A DNA stretch of 39,934 bases from Acinetobacter sp. CFCC 10889 (GCF_003268395.1 NZ_LQXQ01000039.1:1-39934); one strand, 5' to 3'. Shown: positions 1-9,265, counted from the first letter of the stretch. Notes: generated from the letters alone by a model not told the origin. Translations and numbers: made by a program.

Positions 1-16
1 CCCTTATAAGGTAAAA

Positions 17-232
17 GTGCAATTTAATAATTCTTCTGGAGTTAAAGAGTTGATAGAAGAAATGGTAGACAATAGTGGTGCAACTTTATTTTACTATCAT
101 GATGAAGATGGTAATTATTTCAAAGAACATTTATCTCCATTCCGAGCTTATCCAGCTCATTCAATATATTTAAATCAAGTGGGATTACTGGGCAATGAGT
201 TGGTAACTGTAATTGCCAAAGATGAAAATTAA
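17..232 (+). CDS. Small phage protein, unknown function (5' end may be cut by the window)
   Basis: A 71-residue reading frame from a GTG at 17, with a weak Shine-Dalgarno-like AAGGT just upstream. The frame stays open to the window edge, so it may be the C-terminal part of a longer protein. The protein is acidic and has no signal peptide or membrane segment, and I do not recognise its family. It lies upstream of, and on the same strand as, the prophage structural genes and is followed by a strong hairpin terminator, so it is probably the last gene of a prophage transcription unit. Confidence 0.45.
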   Translation: MQFNNSSGVKELIEEMVDNSGATLFYYHDEDGNYFKEHLSPFRAYPAHSIYLNQVGLLGNELVTVIAKDEN

Positions 233-271
233 GTAAGAGTATAATCTACACAACAAATCATACTTTCTTTA

Positions 272-306
272 ATGCTCAGATAGTGGAAATTATCTGAGCA
301 TTTTTA
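272..306 (+). terminator. Intrinsic terminator inside the prophage
   Basis: A perfect 11-bp hairpin (ATGCTCAGATA / TATCTGAGCAT, 8-nt loop) is followed by a T-run. The T-run leads directly into the ATG at 309, leaving no room for a Shine-Dalgarno site in front of the next gene. Confidence 0.8.
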
Positions 307-308
307 TT

Positions 309-2834
309 ATGAAAGACCAATGTAAACAAGCCGTAGCACAAGCCCTAGGCAAACAAACATTAAACGCCCAAGAAGTTGCAGCCGTTGAAAAAAGCATTAC
401 CAAGACAATGCAAAACTTAGCGCGTGAAGATCGTCAAAAATGGCAAAACATGAGCTTGAACGATCGTATTTCTGCGGCTGGTCAACGGATTGCCCAGGAT
501 ATTTTAGGCGAAGTTAGACGTAAAAATAAAATAGCTGCAAATGACATTATTATTCAGGCACGAAATTTAAATCAGTTGGATCACCCAAGCTTACCAGCTT
601 CCCAAGTTGTCGATCGTATGATTGCGCCTCATGGTGATATGTCAGGCATTCAGTCTTTTAGTTCACAAGCACGTGCCATTGCAGGGATTTATCGTGGTGA
701 GCTCATGGATTTTTACACAAACGTAAAAGGAGGTATTGGCGTATGGACTGATAAAGCATTGGTGCATGACATTATCAAAGAACGTTTTGGTGAAAGCTCA
801 GGTAATGCGTTGGCCAAACAAATTTCTGACAAGATGGGCGAAGTCTTTGGAGGTATGAAAGACAGGTTTAATCGTGGTGGTGGAAATATAGCAACTTTAG
901 ACAATTGGGCATTACCTCAAACCCATAGCGCACAAAAACTGATTGAAGCCAAAAAAGACCAATGGGTGCGTGATGCTGAAAATGTGATTGATCGTGAAAT
1001 GTATGTCAAAGAGGATGGTTCATTGTATTCAGATGCAGAAGTTAGAACATTATTAGAATATTCATACGATTCAATCACTAGTAATGGTGCAAATAAACTT
1101 GAAGTTGGTCGGCAAAATTTTGGTGGTAATTCAAAAGTCACCAATAAACATAGCGAAAGCCGTGTACTGCATTTTAAAAATTCTGATGCTTGGCTTGAGT
1201 ATCAAGAAAAATACGGCGGTATGCAGTTTGTAGATCTAGTTGAAGCGCATATCAATGGACTATCTAAAGACATTGCTTTGGTCGAAAACTTAGGCAGTAA
1301 TCCAAAGGGCGCTATGCGTATTCTTATGGATGCAGCACGTCAAAAAGATTGGGAAAAAGGTGTTGATCTAAATGATACTAAAAAGGGGTTAAACCGTTCT
1401 CAAGTCATGTTTGATGAATTTATGGGTGCAAACATGCCAGAAAATGAAGTACTCGCAAATATAGGTTTAACTTATCGCTCTACAAATGTTGCATCAATGT
1501 TGGGTGGTACTACGCTTGCATCATTGACCGACCAAGCAATGACATTTAAGACGGCGCAGATCCATGACATTGCGTATCGTAAAATCTTTGGTGAAGTCAT
1601 CGGACAATTAAACCCAAAAAATAAAGCAGATCGAGAGTTGGCACACAGCCTAGGTTTAGCCACTGAAGAAATGCTAGGCACAATTACACGTTGGTCAGAC
1701 GATGGCTTAACCTCAGTGCATGGTAAAGCGGAAAAGGCTGCAAAACTGTCAAGCTCATTGGCAACCCAAGTATTAAGACTATCTGGATTAAATGCTTTAA
1801 CAGCAGCCAATAAAGTTGGTTTTTCAAAAATGCTGATGGATAAGTACGGACGTTTAACACGTGAAAAATCATGGAATGATTTAGAAGCAATTGACCGTGA
1901 GCTGCTGCAAGGTACAGGTTTAAATGAACGCACATGGGAGATTATGCGTTTGGCTGAGCCAGTTTTAGATCGTAAAGGCAATCAACTCATGAGCGCCCGA
2001 TCCATCTATCAAATTCCTGATAACTTGCTGACTCAATTTGGAGATCCAAAACGAGTACGTGACGAAGCAGCTTCACGCTTCCAAGCGCACTTATTGGATG
2101 AACAAGGCATGGCTGTCATTGAAGCTGGTTTACGTGAAAAAACATGGATGACTGGCGGTTTACGTAAAGGTACTGCAATGGGTGAGATCCTACGCTCAAT
2201 GCTGCAGTTTAAGTCATTCCCAGCAGCTATGCTTATGCGCCACGGTAGCCGAACTTTTAGCAGACCAACAACAATGAGCAAAGCAACTTATGGTGCTTCA
2301 TTGGTTGCGCTAACTTCGTTACTTGGTGCATTTGTAGTACAGCTTCGTGAAATTGTAAACGGCAATGATCCGCTCACCATGTGGGACAGTGACGATCCTG
2401 AAAAGACAGTCGACTTTATGAAACGTTCGATTGCCCAAGGTGGTGGTTTGGCAATCATGGGGGATATTGTTGTTGCTGGAATGGATCCAACAGGGCGAAG
2501 TACTGAGAATGTTTTAACAGGTCCTTTTGGATCTGATGTAAAAACTGCACTTAATGTGACTTTAGGTAATGCTACTCAACTCGCCAATGGCATTGAAACC
2601 AATGCAGGGAATGAGGCTTTTAAAGCTATTAAAGGGAAAATACCGGGACAAAACCTCTGGTACACAAAAGCTGTGCTGAACCGTATGATTTTTGATGAAT
2701 TACAAGATACCATTGCACCTGGATATCGTGAAAAAGTTTTACGAAAAGCTGAACGGCAACATGATAAAACACGTTTTTGGGGGGATGATCTTTCTGACAT
2801 TCAAATGCCTGATTTTGATAGGATGGTTAAATGA
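309..2834 (+). CDS. Large phage virion protein, probably internal virion/ejection protein
   Basis: An 841-residue protein with long helical stretches and no signal peptide. Its segment around residues 190-210 (NIATLDNWALPQTHS) resembles a pattern I associate with internal virion proteins of T7-like podoviruses. It sits directly upstream of the terminase genes, a position like that of the internal core proteins in T7-type genomes. A hydrophobic stretch near residues 655-680 could be a membrane segment used during DNA ejection. The ATG follows a terminator T-run with no visible ribosome binding site, so the real start may be internal or translation may be leaderless-like. The assignment to internal virion protein is inference from order and general character; MuF-like or portal-associated roles are less likely. 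Confidence 0.6.
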   Translation: MKDQCKQAVAQALGKQTLNAQEVAAVEKSITKTMQNLAREDRQKWQNMSLNDRISAAGQRIAQDILGEVRRKNKIAANDIIIQARNLNQLDHPSLPASQVVDRMIAPHGDMSGIQSFSSQARAIAGIYRGELMDFYTNVKGGIGVWTDKALVHDIIKERFGESSGNALAKQISDKMGEVFGGMKDRFNRGGGNIATLDNWALPQTHSAQKLIEAKKDQWVRDAENVIDREMYVKEDGSLYSDAEVRTLLEYSYDSITSNGANKLEVGRQNFGGNSKVTNKHSESRVLHFKNSDAWLEYQEKYGGMQFVDLVEAHINGLSKDIALVENLGSNPKGAMRILMDAARQKDWEKGVDLNDTKKGLNRSQVMFDEFMGANMPENEVLANIGLTYRSTNVASMLGGTTLASLTDQAMTFKTAQIHDIAYRKIFGEVIGQLNPKNKADRELAHSLGLATEEMLGTITRWSDDGLTSVHGKAEKAAKLSSSLATQVLRLSGLNALTAANKVGFSKMLMDKYGRLTREKSWNDLEAIDRELLQGTGLNERTWEIMRLAEPVLDRKGNQLMSARSIYQIPDNLLTQFGDPKRVRDEAASRFQAHLLDEQGMAVIEAGLREKTWMTGGLRKGTAMGEILRSMLQFKSFPAAMLMRHGSRTFSRPTTMSKATYGASLVALTSLLGAFVVQLREIVNGNDPLTMWDSDDPEKTVDFMKRSIAQGGGLAIMGDIVVAGMDPTGRSTENVLTGPFGSDVKTALNVTLGNATQLANGIETNAGNEAFKAIKGKIPGQNLWYTKAVLNRMIFDELQDTIAPGYREKVLRKAERQHDKTRFWGDDLSDIQMPDFDRMVK

Positions 2835-3289
2835 TTTTTAATAAGTATTTTTGTTTTTCATTAGTAAGTTTAATGATGTTAAGTAGTGCTCATGCGATTC
2901 CAAATGATACAGAATTATATGTACGAAATACTCATGCAAGTTATGTTAACAGGGGGATGTGTTCAGTTGCGTTTGATGTTCAGGGGTATGAACCATTATA
3001 TGAAATGGAAAGTATAGAATTTACTGTAAGTTTAAAGGATAACAAAGGTAACTTTCATTACACAGATACTGCTACTGCAGATGATTTTAATTTTGTAGGT
3101 GGAAGAACTTATGGGCAATTTTTTATAGAAGGAGAGGAGGCTTGTAATATATTTGGAGGGACTATAACAATTAATAAAGCTATTGTTAAACACAATGATG
3201 GTTCTAAGGATGAAGATATTGTTAAAAATAAGAAATTACGAATAGATGATTTCAAGCCAATGAAAATCATAATCAGTAGTAAAAAATAA
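2831..3289 (+). CDS. Secreted phage-encoded protein, unknown function
   Basis: A 152-residue protein whose start overlaps the previous stop (ATGA), so it is translationally coupled. Residues 1-22 form a signal peptide: K5, a hydrophobic core, and a likely cleavage after SAHA. The mature part contains two cysteines and beta-rich sequence. No family is recognised. An exported protein between virion and packaging genes could be a lysogenic conversion (moron) factor or a lysis accessory, but the sequence does not decide this. Confidence 0.6.
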   Translation: MIFNKYFCFSLVSLMMLSSAHAIPNDTELYVRNTHASYVNRGMCSVAFDVQGYEPLYEMESIEFTVSLKDNKGNFHYTDTATADDFNFVGGRTYGQFFIEGEEACNIFGGTITINKAIVKHNDGSKDEDIVKNKKLRIDDFKPMKIIISSKK

Positions 3290-3336
3290 TATATAAATTA
3301 TCACCCAACCAAACACAAGTCTTTCACAGCAACACT

Positions 3337-3370
3337 AGCCCTATCAAAACATGATGATAGGGCTTTTTTT
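3337..3370 (+). terminator. Intrinsic terminator before the terminase genes
   Basis: A perfect 10-bp hairpin (AGCCCTATCA / TGATAGGGCT, 8-nt loop) is followed by six T residues that touch the ATG at 3371. It is the same arrangement as the terminator at 272-306. Confidence 0.8.
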
Positions 3371-3679
3371 ATGCGTGACGATCAAGTTGAAAAAATGGAA
3401 AAACTAGCAGAAGAAGTTGCAGATGATTTCATCATTACAACTTGTGCAGCTATCAATACTTCAATTGCAGATAAACAGGGACGAGGTGATAAAGGTTTTC
3501 TATACAAAATTTCAAAAGATACTGCAGGTGTACTTGCAACAATTGAACGAGTACTAGCTTTTAAAAATGGGAAACTTCCACCAATTAGTGCTACTGCTGA
3601 AACACAAGAAAAATATGAACAGCAATTGATTAAGAAGGCAGAAGAAGAAGCGGCAAAAGTTAGACAGCGTGTAAGCTAA
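3371..3679 (+). CDS. Probable phage terminase small subunit
   Basis: A 102-residue, helical, charged protein with a coiled-coil-like, glutamate- and lysine-rich C-terminus. Its stop codon overlaps the start of the terminase large subunit by one base. Size and position fit a T7-like small terminase (gp18 type), which recognises phage DNA for packaging. I see no diagnostic motif, so the call rests on context. The ATG directly follows the T-run of a terminator with no ribosome binding site visible. Confidence 0.6.
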   Translation: MRDDQVEKMEKLAEEVADDFIITTCAAINTSIADKQGRGDKGFLYKISKDTAGVLATIERVLAFKNGKLPPISATAETQEKYEQQLIKKAEEEAAKVRQRVS

Positions 3680-5364
3680 TGACTAAGCCAAAAATTAGTT
3701 TTCTTGCATTCTTTCTACTGTGGGCTGAATTTCAGGGATGGAAAGTACCTGATTTTCATGTTCGAGTATGTGAGTTTTTAGAGTATTGGTATATCAATGG
3801 GCGTACTGCGTTATTGATGCTGCCACGTGGACACTCTAAATCAAGCATGTTGGATGTGTTTAATGCATGGGTAATTTATTGTTGGCCTGAAGAAACTATG
3901 ATTTTGCATCAAGGCACAACTGATCCTGATGCTTACAAATGCTCAAATGGTACGAAAAACGTTCTTGAAAATCATCCGCTCTGTATCGGAAATGAATCTG
4001 TAAAGCGTAGAAGCGGAGAGACTGAACGGTGGTGGGTTCAAGGCTCAAAGGATATTCGATACGGCACAATGTTATCAAAAGGTATTCTTTCCGGGGTAAC
4101 AGGGCATCGTGCTACATTCATTCAAAATGATGACGTTGAAACTCCTAAAACAACAGGTACACCTGATCAGCGTGAAAAATTGCGCTTTCGATTATCTGAG
4201 CAAACTTATATTGCTATTCCAGGTGCGAAAAAGCTTTGGATTGGCACACCTCACTCTCATGACTCTTTGTATGACGAAATTAAAAAATTAAGAAGAGTAA
4301 GCGTATTGGTGCTGAAAATGTTTGAGCATGAAAGGCGAATTGAAAAAGCTGAAGCTGATAAAGTTTATACGATTAATTTTAATCCTGTTCATGCTTTCTC
4401 TGGAATTGGTGAGGGTTCAAAATATCTTCATAAAGGCGAAGATTATGAATGCTTTAAATCTGGTGATCTATTTAAGATAGTTTTAAAAAAATCTGCTTAT
4501 GTTGTGGATTTTTATTCTGAAGGTATATGGGCAGAGCGATTTACACCTGAAGAAATGGAAGCACGTCGTGAAGAATGTAAAACTTTAAACGAATGGGATT
4601 CCCAATATCAGATGCATGCCAAACCTGTAGGTGATGTACGTCTTGATCCTAGCTTCATGATTCCTTATGAGTGTGAGCCTGTACTTCGTCGTGCGAATGG
4701 TCAGTACATCATGATGTTGGGCGAACGACAAATTGTTGGTATCACTCTGCAGTGGGACCCATCATCTGGTAAAACTAAATCAGATATTTCATCTACTGCA
4801 TTAGTACTACATGATGATTTCGGAAATAAGTATTGGCATAGATCGCTTAATCTGGTTGGTCCTGTTGTTGAACATAATGAAAATGGTCATATTAATGGTG
4901 GTCAGGTATGGCAATTATGCGATCTGATTGAACAATTCCATGCACCAAGGGTAACCATAGAAACCAACGGTATTGGTGGTTTTGCTCCTGCAGCTCTTAA
5001 AGGTGCATTAAAGGCAAGAAAAATAAAATGTGGTGTCACTGAAAAACATAATACAAAACCAAAAAACAAACGTATTTTAGATGCGCTTGAAGGCCCATTG
5101 TTATCTGGTCTTTTATGGGTACACACGTCAATTATTGATAAGCCTGAAGGGGGTGAAAATAACTCTGCAGTTTATAAAAAATTCAGTGCTTTTAATCCAG
5201 CAATCACAGAACAAGAAGATGATGAAATGGATTCCCTAGCTGGAGCTATCACAGATTCACCTGAACGCATCGGAAAAATACACAGACAAAACGAAGCGAA
5301 TGCATCGCCTAATTGGAGGACGGACGGTGGTGTTATTGAAGCCACCTTAGATTTTGAATATTAA
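3679..5364 (+). CDS. Phage terminase large subunit
   Basis: A 561-residue packaging motor ATPase/nuclease. The Walker A motif LPRGHSKSS is at residues 48-56. A Walker B-like FIQNDDVET follows near residues 147-155. The C-terminal nuclease domain shows an acidic start (QWDPSSGKTKSD, about residue 358) and later the acidic run EQEDDEMDSLAG. Length matches T7 gp19-type terminases. The enzyme would translocate DNA into the prohead and cut concatemers. It follows the probable small subunit with a 1-nt overlap and precedes the tailspike by 12 nt. Confidence 0.9.
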   Translation: MTKPKISFLAFFLLWAEFQGWKVPDFHVRVCEFLEYWYINGRTALLMLPRGHSKSSMLDVFNAWVIYCWPEETMILHQGTTDPDAYKCSNGTKNVLENHPLCIGNESVKRRSGETERWWVQGSKDIRYGTMLSKGILSGVTGHRATFIQNDDVETPKTTGTPDQREKLRFRLSEQTYIAIPGAKKLWIGTPHSHDSLYDEIKKLRRVSVLVLKMFEHERRIEKAEADKVYTINFNPVHAFSGIGEGSKYLHKGEDYECFKSGDLFKIVLKKSAYVVDFYSEGIWAERFTPEEMEARREECKTLNEWDSQYQMHAKPVGDVRLDPSFMIPYECEPVLRRANGQYIMMLGERQIVGITLQWDPSSGKTKSDISSTALVLHDDFGNKYWHRSLNLVGPVVEHNENGHINGGQVWQLCDLIEQFHAPRVTIETNGIGGFAPAALKGALKARKIKCGVTEKHNTKPKNKRILDALEGPLLSGLLWVHTSIIDKPEGGENNSAVYKKFSAFNPAITEQEDDEMDSLAGAITDSPERIGKIHRQNEANASPNWRTDGGVIEATLDFEY

Positions 5365-5376
5365 GGTGAATTTACC

Positions 5377-7593
5377 ATGGCTGTATCAGAGCAAACACCC
5401 TACCAAGAATTTATTGCAAATGGAACTACTACAGTTTTCCCATTAAATTTTGATGCTAAAGAGCAAGATCATCTTATTGTTTTAGTTGACGATGTAGAAC
5501 CACAAGTGGGCGAATGGTCATTTGATTTTAATACTGATCAAGTGACTTTTTTGAAAGCACCAAAAGCCAATTCGGTTATTAAAATTAGACGTGATACACC
5601 TCTAAAACGAGATAGTAATTATCAAACTTACAATAATTCATTTCGACCAGAACCAGTAAATGAGGATCTTGATTCGATTTGGTACAAACTGCAAGAAATG
5701 GGTGTGCTAAATTGGATGGTCAATAATGATATTAAAGACTTGGGTGCTTATGTTGATAGCTTAAATGATGAAACTAAAGCTATATTTTTAGCTGAAATTG
5801 AAAGACAAGGGATTTCATTAAATCAGCTTGAAAATCTTACAAATAAAATTTACCAAAACTTGGCAAATATAGCAGTAACTAAAGGTTGGTTCGCTGAATT
5901 TGTTGCTACTAAAAATGGGTTAAATCAACAACAAGTTAATGATGATCAATTAAAAATAAATAATAATATTGCTGAAAAAACTGTGCATGTTAAAGATTTT
6001 GGTGCGATTGGAGATGGATTAAGTCATCCTCTCTCAGAGAAGTTTTCAACATTAGAGGAAGCTCAAAAAGTATATGTATTTGCAAAATCATTGGCTCAAG
6101 AAATTGATCAATGTGCTTTACAAGCAATGTGTCTCGCTTATCCAAAAAATAAGAAGTTATCTGTGGATGGTATGATTCTATATATTGGAAATATTTTAGA
6201 GCATAAAAGTGCAATACAAATAAACAATCCTGAAAATATTGAAATATCAGGCAACTGTAAAATTATTGGTATAAATGGTGGTAATAATTCTGTAGTTTTC
6301 GGTGTGTTAAATCCAAATAAATTTAAATCGTATGGAATTGAATTTTTTGATCCAACTTATGATCGTGAGTCTAATATTGGTGGGGTTAGAAAAGGCATTG
6401 TTGGATTTTGTTTTGCAGCAGACAGCACATATAATGTATTAAAAAAATGTGGGGATATTAATTTAGATTGTAAAGCTAATCAATGTCTTGCAGCAGTAAT
6501 GTTTGATGGTACAAAACAATCAGGGGTTGTTGATATCCCGAATTTTTATGCTATACATGATATTCGTGTCAACGCTATTGTTAGAAATTGCTATTATGGA
6601 ATTTCTAATTTATATGGCTGCACAAAATTTAATTTTTATGTTACAGCGAATGATGTACGACGAGCTGTTATTAACTATGGCCCTAGACATGGCGAAATTA
6701 ATGTATATTCGGAGAACTCAGCAGGATTTGTAGGTTCGAATGCGTTTATTGAAATTGCATGTGAAGGGGATTTTGCAGAAAATAATGGATACACAATTGA
6801 TATACAACCTACGGATCTCAAAATCAATCTGAGTTATTCAGGTGTTGAAGCACATGAGGGGCTTATTCATTTTTATCATCAAGGTAGTTTATTAACTGGA
6901 AAAATTACAAATGTAACAGCAAGAATTAATTTAAATAATTTAACAATAGATGGTAAGAATTCAATTTTAAATAACTTAAATGCATTTGTATTTTCACATG
7001 AATATGTAGGTGCTATTTATAGCTCAACTTCTAGAATGCTTGATAATGTTGATATTGAGCTTAACGTGGATGGAAATTTTTCAGGAAGCCCTTTTCTTTT
7101 AAAATCAATACCTAACAATAAAAATGGTCGTATAACACTAGGAAAAAATCTAACCACACTTGTTCCTCAAAACAAAACCTCAATTGCATATTTTACAAAT
7201 TTTAAGACAACAGGAGAAATCACAATACCGCAAACTCTATCATTTTTTGGTTCTACAGCTCGTGGCAACATGACAACAGCAAAAAATTTTGCACAACTAT
7301 TTATTAAAAATGGTCGTGTAAAATATAGTTTATCGGCATCATGGACTGTGTTTGATGGGTCAGGAGCATTGCGCGTGGACGGTTTAAGTCTTGCTAAACC
7401 AAATGGTAAAGAATCTTATTCAGTCATAAGTTATGACAATGGTTTTTCTGGTCAATTGAGTGCGTCAATAGAAGGTGTAAATAGAGACTTAATTTATTTC
7501 TACTTAAAATCACCAACAACAGGAGTAAACAATACAGCTCCATGTAACAACACTGGAGAAATACGAGCATCAATAGAGTTTGATTTATACTGA
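5377..7593 (+). CDS. Phage tailspike, probable capsule depolymerase
   Basis: A 738-residue protein with an AAGGTG ribosome binding site. Residues 1-110 (TPYQEFIANGTTTVFPLNF and on to LDSIWYKLQEMG) look like the T7-type tail fibre/tailspike N-terminus that docks the protein to the tail. Residues 120-190 form a helical linker. HVKDFGAIGDG near residue 206 is the typical entry to a pectate-lyase-like right-handed beta-helix, which continues as repetitive beta-rich sequence to about residue 560. This architecture is that of Acinetobacter phage tailspikes that cleave capsular polysaccharide. The specificity cannot be read from the sequence. Confidence 0.85.
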   Translation: MAVSEQTPYQEFIANGTTTVFPLNFDAKEQDHLIVLVDDVEPQVGEWSFDFNTDQVTFLKAPKANSVIKIRRDTPLKRDSNYQTYNNSFRPEPVNEDLDSIWYKLQEMGVLNWMVNNDIKDLGAYVDSLNDETKAIFLAEIERQGISLNQLENLTNKIYQNLANIAVTKGWFAEFVATKNGLNQQQVNDDQLKINNNIAEKTVHVKDFGAIGDGLSHPLSEKFSTLEEAQKVYVFAKSLAQEIDQCALQAMCLAYPKNKKLSVDGMILYIGNILEHKSAIQINNPENIEISGNCKIIGINGGNNSVVFGVLNPNKFKSYGIEFFDPTYDRESNIGGVRKGIVGFCFAADSTYNVLKKCGDINLDCKANQCLAAVMFDGTKQSGVVDIPNFYAIHDIRVNAIVRNCYYGISNLYGCTKFNFYVTANDVRRAVINYGPRHGEINVYSENSAGFVGSNAFIEIACEGDFAENNGYTIDIQPTDLKINLSYSGVEAHEGLIHFYHQGSLLTGKITNVTARINLNNLTIDGKNSILNNLNAFVFSHEYVGAIYSSTSRMLDNVDIELNVDGNFSGSPFLLKSIPNNKNGRITLGKNLTTLVPQNKTSIAYFTNFKTTGEITIPQTLSFFGSTARGNMTTAKNFAQLFIKNGRVKYSLSASWTVFDGSGALRVDGLSLAKPNGKESYSVISYDNGFSGQLSASIEGVNRDLIYFYLKSPTTGVNNTAPCNNTGEIRASIEFDLY

Positions 7594-7676
7594 GTGCATT
7601 CATATATTGTGTGAATATTTATTAAATTTTATGCAAACATTGGTTTAACGTTAATATCACCCAAACAACCACACCT

Positions 7677-7712
7677 AACCCTGATCTTTAATACGAAGAT
7701 GGGGTTTTTTAT
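7677..7712 (+). terminator. Intrinsic terminator after the tailspike gene
   Basis: An imperfect hairpin (AACCCTGATCTT / AAGATGGGGTT, one bulged G and one GU pair) is followed by TTTTATT. It separates the tailspike from the lysis genes. Confidence 0.7.
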
Positions 7713-7732
7713 TATTTAAAGTTGAGGTGGGT

Positions 7733-8113
7733 ATGCAAGAAAATACAATTCCGTGGATCATTAAGGTTGTTCCAGCGGTTGTGGGGGCATTATTAGCGTT
7801 AGTGTTGAGTGGTGATATTGATAAAGAGGGAAAAATTAAAGTTTCATTTGCAGTGATTGGTAAGTTTGTTGCAAGTGTGACGGTGAGCTTATACGGTGGT
7901 TCTGCCTTTATTGAGCATTTTGGCTTGCTTGAAAAGTCAACGATGTATCAAGGTTTTGTGATGTTGATCTTTGCTGTCTTTGGTCTGCTTGCGATCGGCA
8001 TCGTGTACCAATCAATTGCACTCCTAAAAGGTAAGCCGTTATCTGAGGTTATTTCCGAAATTAAAGCTGCTTTTATTTCAATCATCGGAAATGGCAAAGG
8101 AGGGCAAAGCTAA
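7733..8113 (+). CDS. Phage holin
   Basis: About 126 residues from the ATG at 7733, chosen because GAGGTGG lies 5 nt upstream; a GTG at 7727 would add two residues. There are three hydrophobic segments (roughly residues 8-25, 38-60 and 73-97) and a short charged C-terminus. It would permeabilise the inner membrane and release the endolysin, whose start overlaps this stop codon (TAATG). Membrane topology plus this coupling supports a holin; the exact holin family was not identified. Confidence 0.8.
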   Translation: MQENTIPWIIKVVPAVVGALLALVLSGDIDKEGKIKVSFAVIGKFVASVTVSLYGGSAFIEHFGLLEKSTMYQGFVMLIFAVFGLLAIGIVYQSIALLKGKPLSEVISEIKAAFISIIGNGKGGQS

Positions 8114-8697
8114 TGAATAAAGATCAAATTAAAAAGCTGCAAAAAAATGTAGGTGTAAAAGATGACGGTATTATTGGTCGTGACACATTTACAGCATTAT
8201 TTAAAAAACTAGGTGCATCAGATGTACGTGCTAATGAATTAGCACTTGCAGCAAATGTACACATGCGTACTTATAAAATTTTAGATAGTGCAAATCGTTT
8301 TGTACATTTCATTGCTCAACTTTTACATGAATCTGGCAACTTTCGATATATGGAAGAAATTGCATCTGGTGCAGCATATGAAGGTCGAAAAGATTTAGGT
8401 AATGTGATTGCAGGTGATGGAAAGCGTTATAAAGGACGTGGACCAATCCAACTCACAGGGCGTGCAAATTATCGTAAGTATGGCCAAGCATTGGGTTTTG
8501 ATTTTGAAAATCATCCTGAGATTGTGGCTTATCCAAGCGTTGGTATGTTAGTGGCCTGTAAATATTGGTCTAATAATGGATTGAATGAATTGGCAGATCA
8601 GGACGATGTGTTAGCAATCACAAAGCGTATCAATGGTGGTACTAATGGTTTGGCGGATCGTAAAGCACATTTGGCAAAATTGAAGTCATGGGTTTGA
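8113..8697 (+). CDS. Phage endolysin, glycoside hydrolase family 19
   Basis: A 194-residue enzyme. Residues 1-32 resemble a short peptidoglycan-binding repeat (IKKLQKNVGVKDDGIIGRDT). The GH19 catalytic domain follows, with HESGNF at residues 72-77 (E73 is the likely catalytic acid), glutamates at 81-82, and the conserved GRGPIQLTGRANY at 108-120. It would cut peptidoglycan glycan strands at lysis. The ribosome binding site GGAGG lies inside the end of the holin gene. A short GC-rich hairpin (GGCGC / GCGCC, 8719-8735) lies just downstream and may help end transcription. Confidence 0.9.
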   Translation: MNKDQIKKLQKNVGVKDDGIIGRDTFTALFKKLGASDVRANELALAANVHMRTYKILDSANRFVHFIAQLLHESGNFRYMEEIASGAAYEGRKDLGNVIAGDGKRYKGRGPIQLTGRANYRKYGQALGFDFENHPEIVAYPSVGMLVACKYWSNNGLNELADQDDVLAITKRINGGTNGLADRKAHLAKLKSWV

Positions 8698-8775
8698 TTT
8701 TATTGTAACAAAATAAAGGGCGCAACTTGGGCGCCAATAATATTTAACTAATTGATTTTTAATGTTGTACTGTTC

Positions 8776-8821
8776 TTTGACATCGTAGAGGTCACCAGTT
8801 CGAATCTGGTTAAACCTACCA
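8776..8821 (+). other. Prophage attachment site: duplicated 3' part of tRNA-Val(GAC)
   Basis: The sequence contains the anticodon loop TTGACAT (anticodon GAC), the 3' anticodon strand CGTAG, the variable loop AGGTC, a T-arm (ACCAG, TTCGAAT, CTGGT), the acceptor strand TAAACCT, the discriminator A and CCA. No matching D-arm or acceptor 5' strand lies upstream, so this is a 3' fragment and not a working tRNA gene. A tRNA 3' end directly after phage lysis genes is the classical signature of integrase-mediated insertion. The complete tRNA-Val should lie at the other prophage end, outside the window. Confidence 0.85.
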
Positions 8822-8842
8822 AGATTCAATGCCAGTAGGCAT

Positions 8843-8888
8843 AAGGGTTTGCAAGGAATATCATGTACTTGCAAACCCTTTTTTATTG
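8843..8888 (+). terminator. Intrinsic terminator behind the tRNA fragment
   Basis: A perfect 13-bp hairpin (AAGGGTTTGCAAG / CTTGCAAACCCTT, 12-nt loop) is followed by a T-run. It was probably the terminator of the original tRNA-Val gene and now follows only the tRNA remnant. Confidence 0.8.
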
Positions 8889-8917
8889 CCTAAAATTTTA
8901 AAATCTTTTCTCAATAT

Positions 8918-9265
8918 TTACATTGGAAAACCATCTAAAGATTCAGCAACATTGAGTTGGGGCAAAGTGTTCGTTTCTAATACTAGACACAAAGCAACTA
9001 TTTTTGCTGCATCCGCTAAATGTTCTTTTTGTAAGGCAAGACCATTTTGGATCGCATTTAAGTTTTCTTTTTGAATATCGAGTGCATGGGCGAAATCATA
9101 ATTTTCTTGATTTGCTATAAAATGAGTAATTGCTTGATTTAAATCAGGTTGAGGTGCATTTAACATCGCATCAATGAGTTCATCAAGTTGTTCAGTTTGG
9201 GCAGATAAAGAAAGAACGAAATTTTGGACAAGCGAATGCTCAAGCACATCAGACATTTTATGCAT
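8918..9265 (-). CDS. Hypothetical helical protein
   Basis: 115 residues, helical, with no signal peptide or membrane segment. The ATG at 9265 has CAGGT about 8 nt upstream; a second ATG three codons later is possible. The leucine-, glutamine- and asparagine-rich composition suggests a small soluble cytoplasmic protein. I do not recognise the family. It is the first chromosomal gene beyond the prophage, points toward it, and lies downstream of the AraC-type regulator on the same strand. Confidence 0.6.
   Translation of the reverse strand: MHKMSDVLEHSLVQNFVLSLSAQTEQLDELIDAMLNAPQPDLNQAITHFIANQENYDFAHALDIQKENLNAIQNGLALQKEHLADAAKIVALCLVLETNTLPQLNVAESLDGFPM

Noticed and set aside
8776..8821. A complete tRNA-Val gene
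   Set aside because: Only the 3' part from the anticodon loop onward is present; the upstream bases do not pair with the anticodon or acceptor strands.
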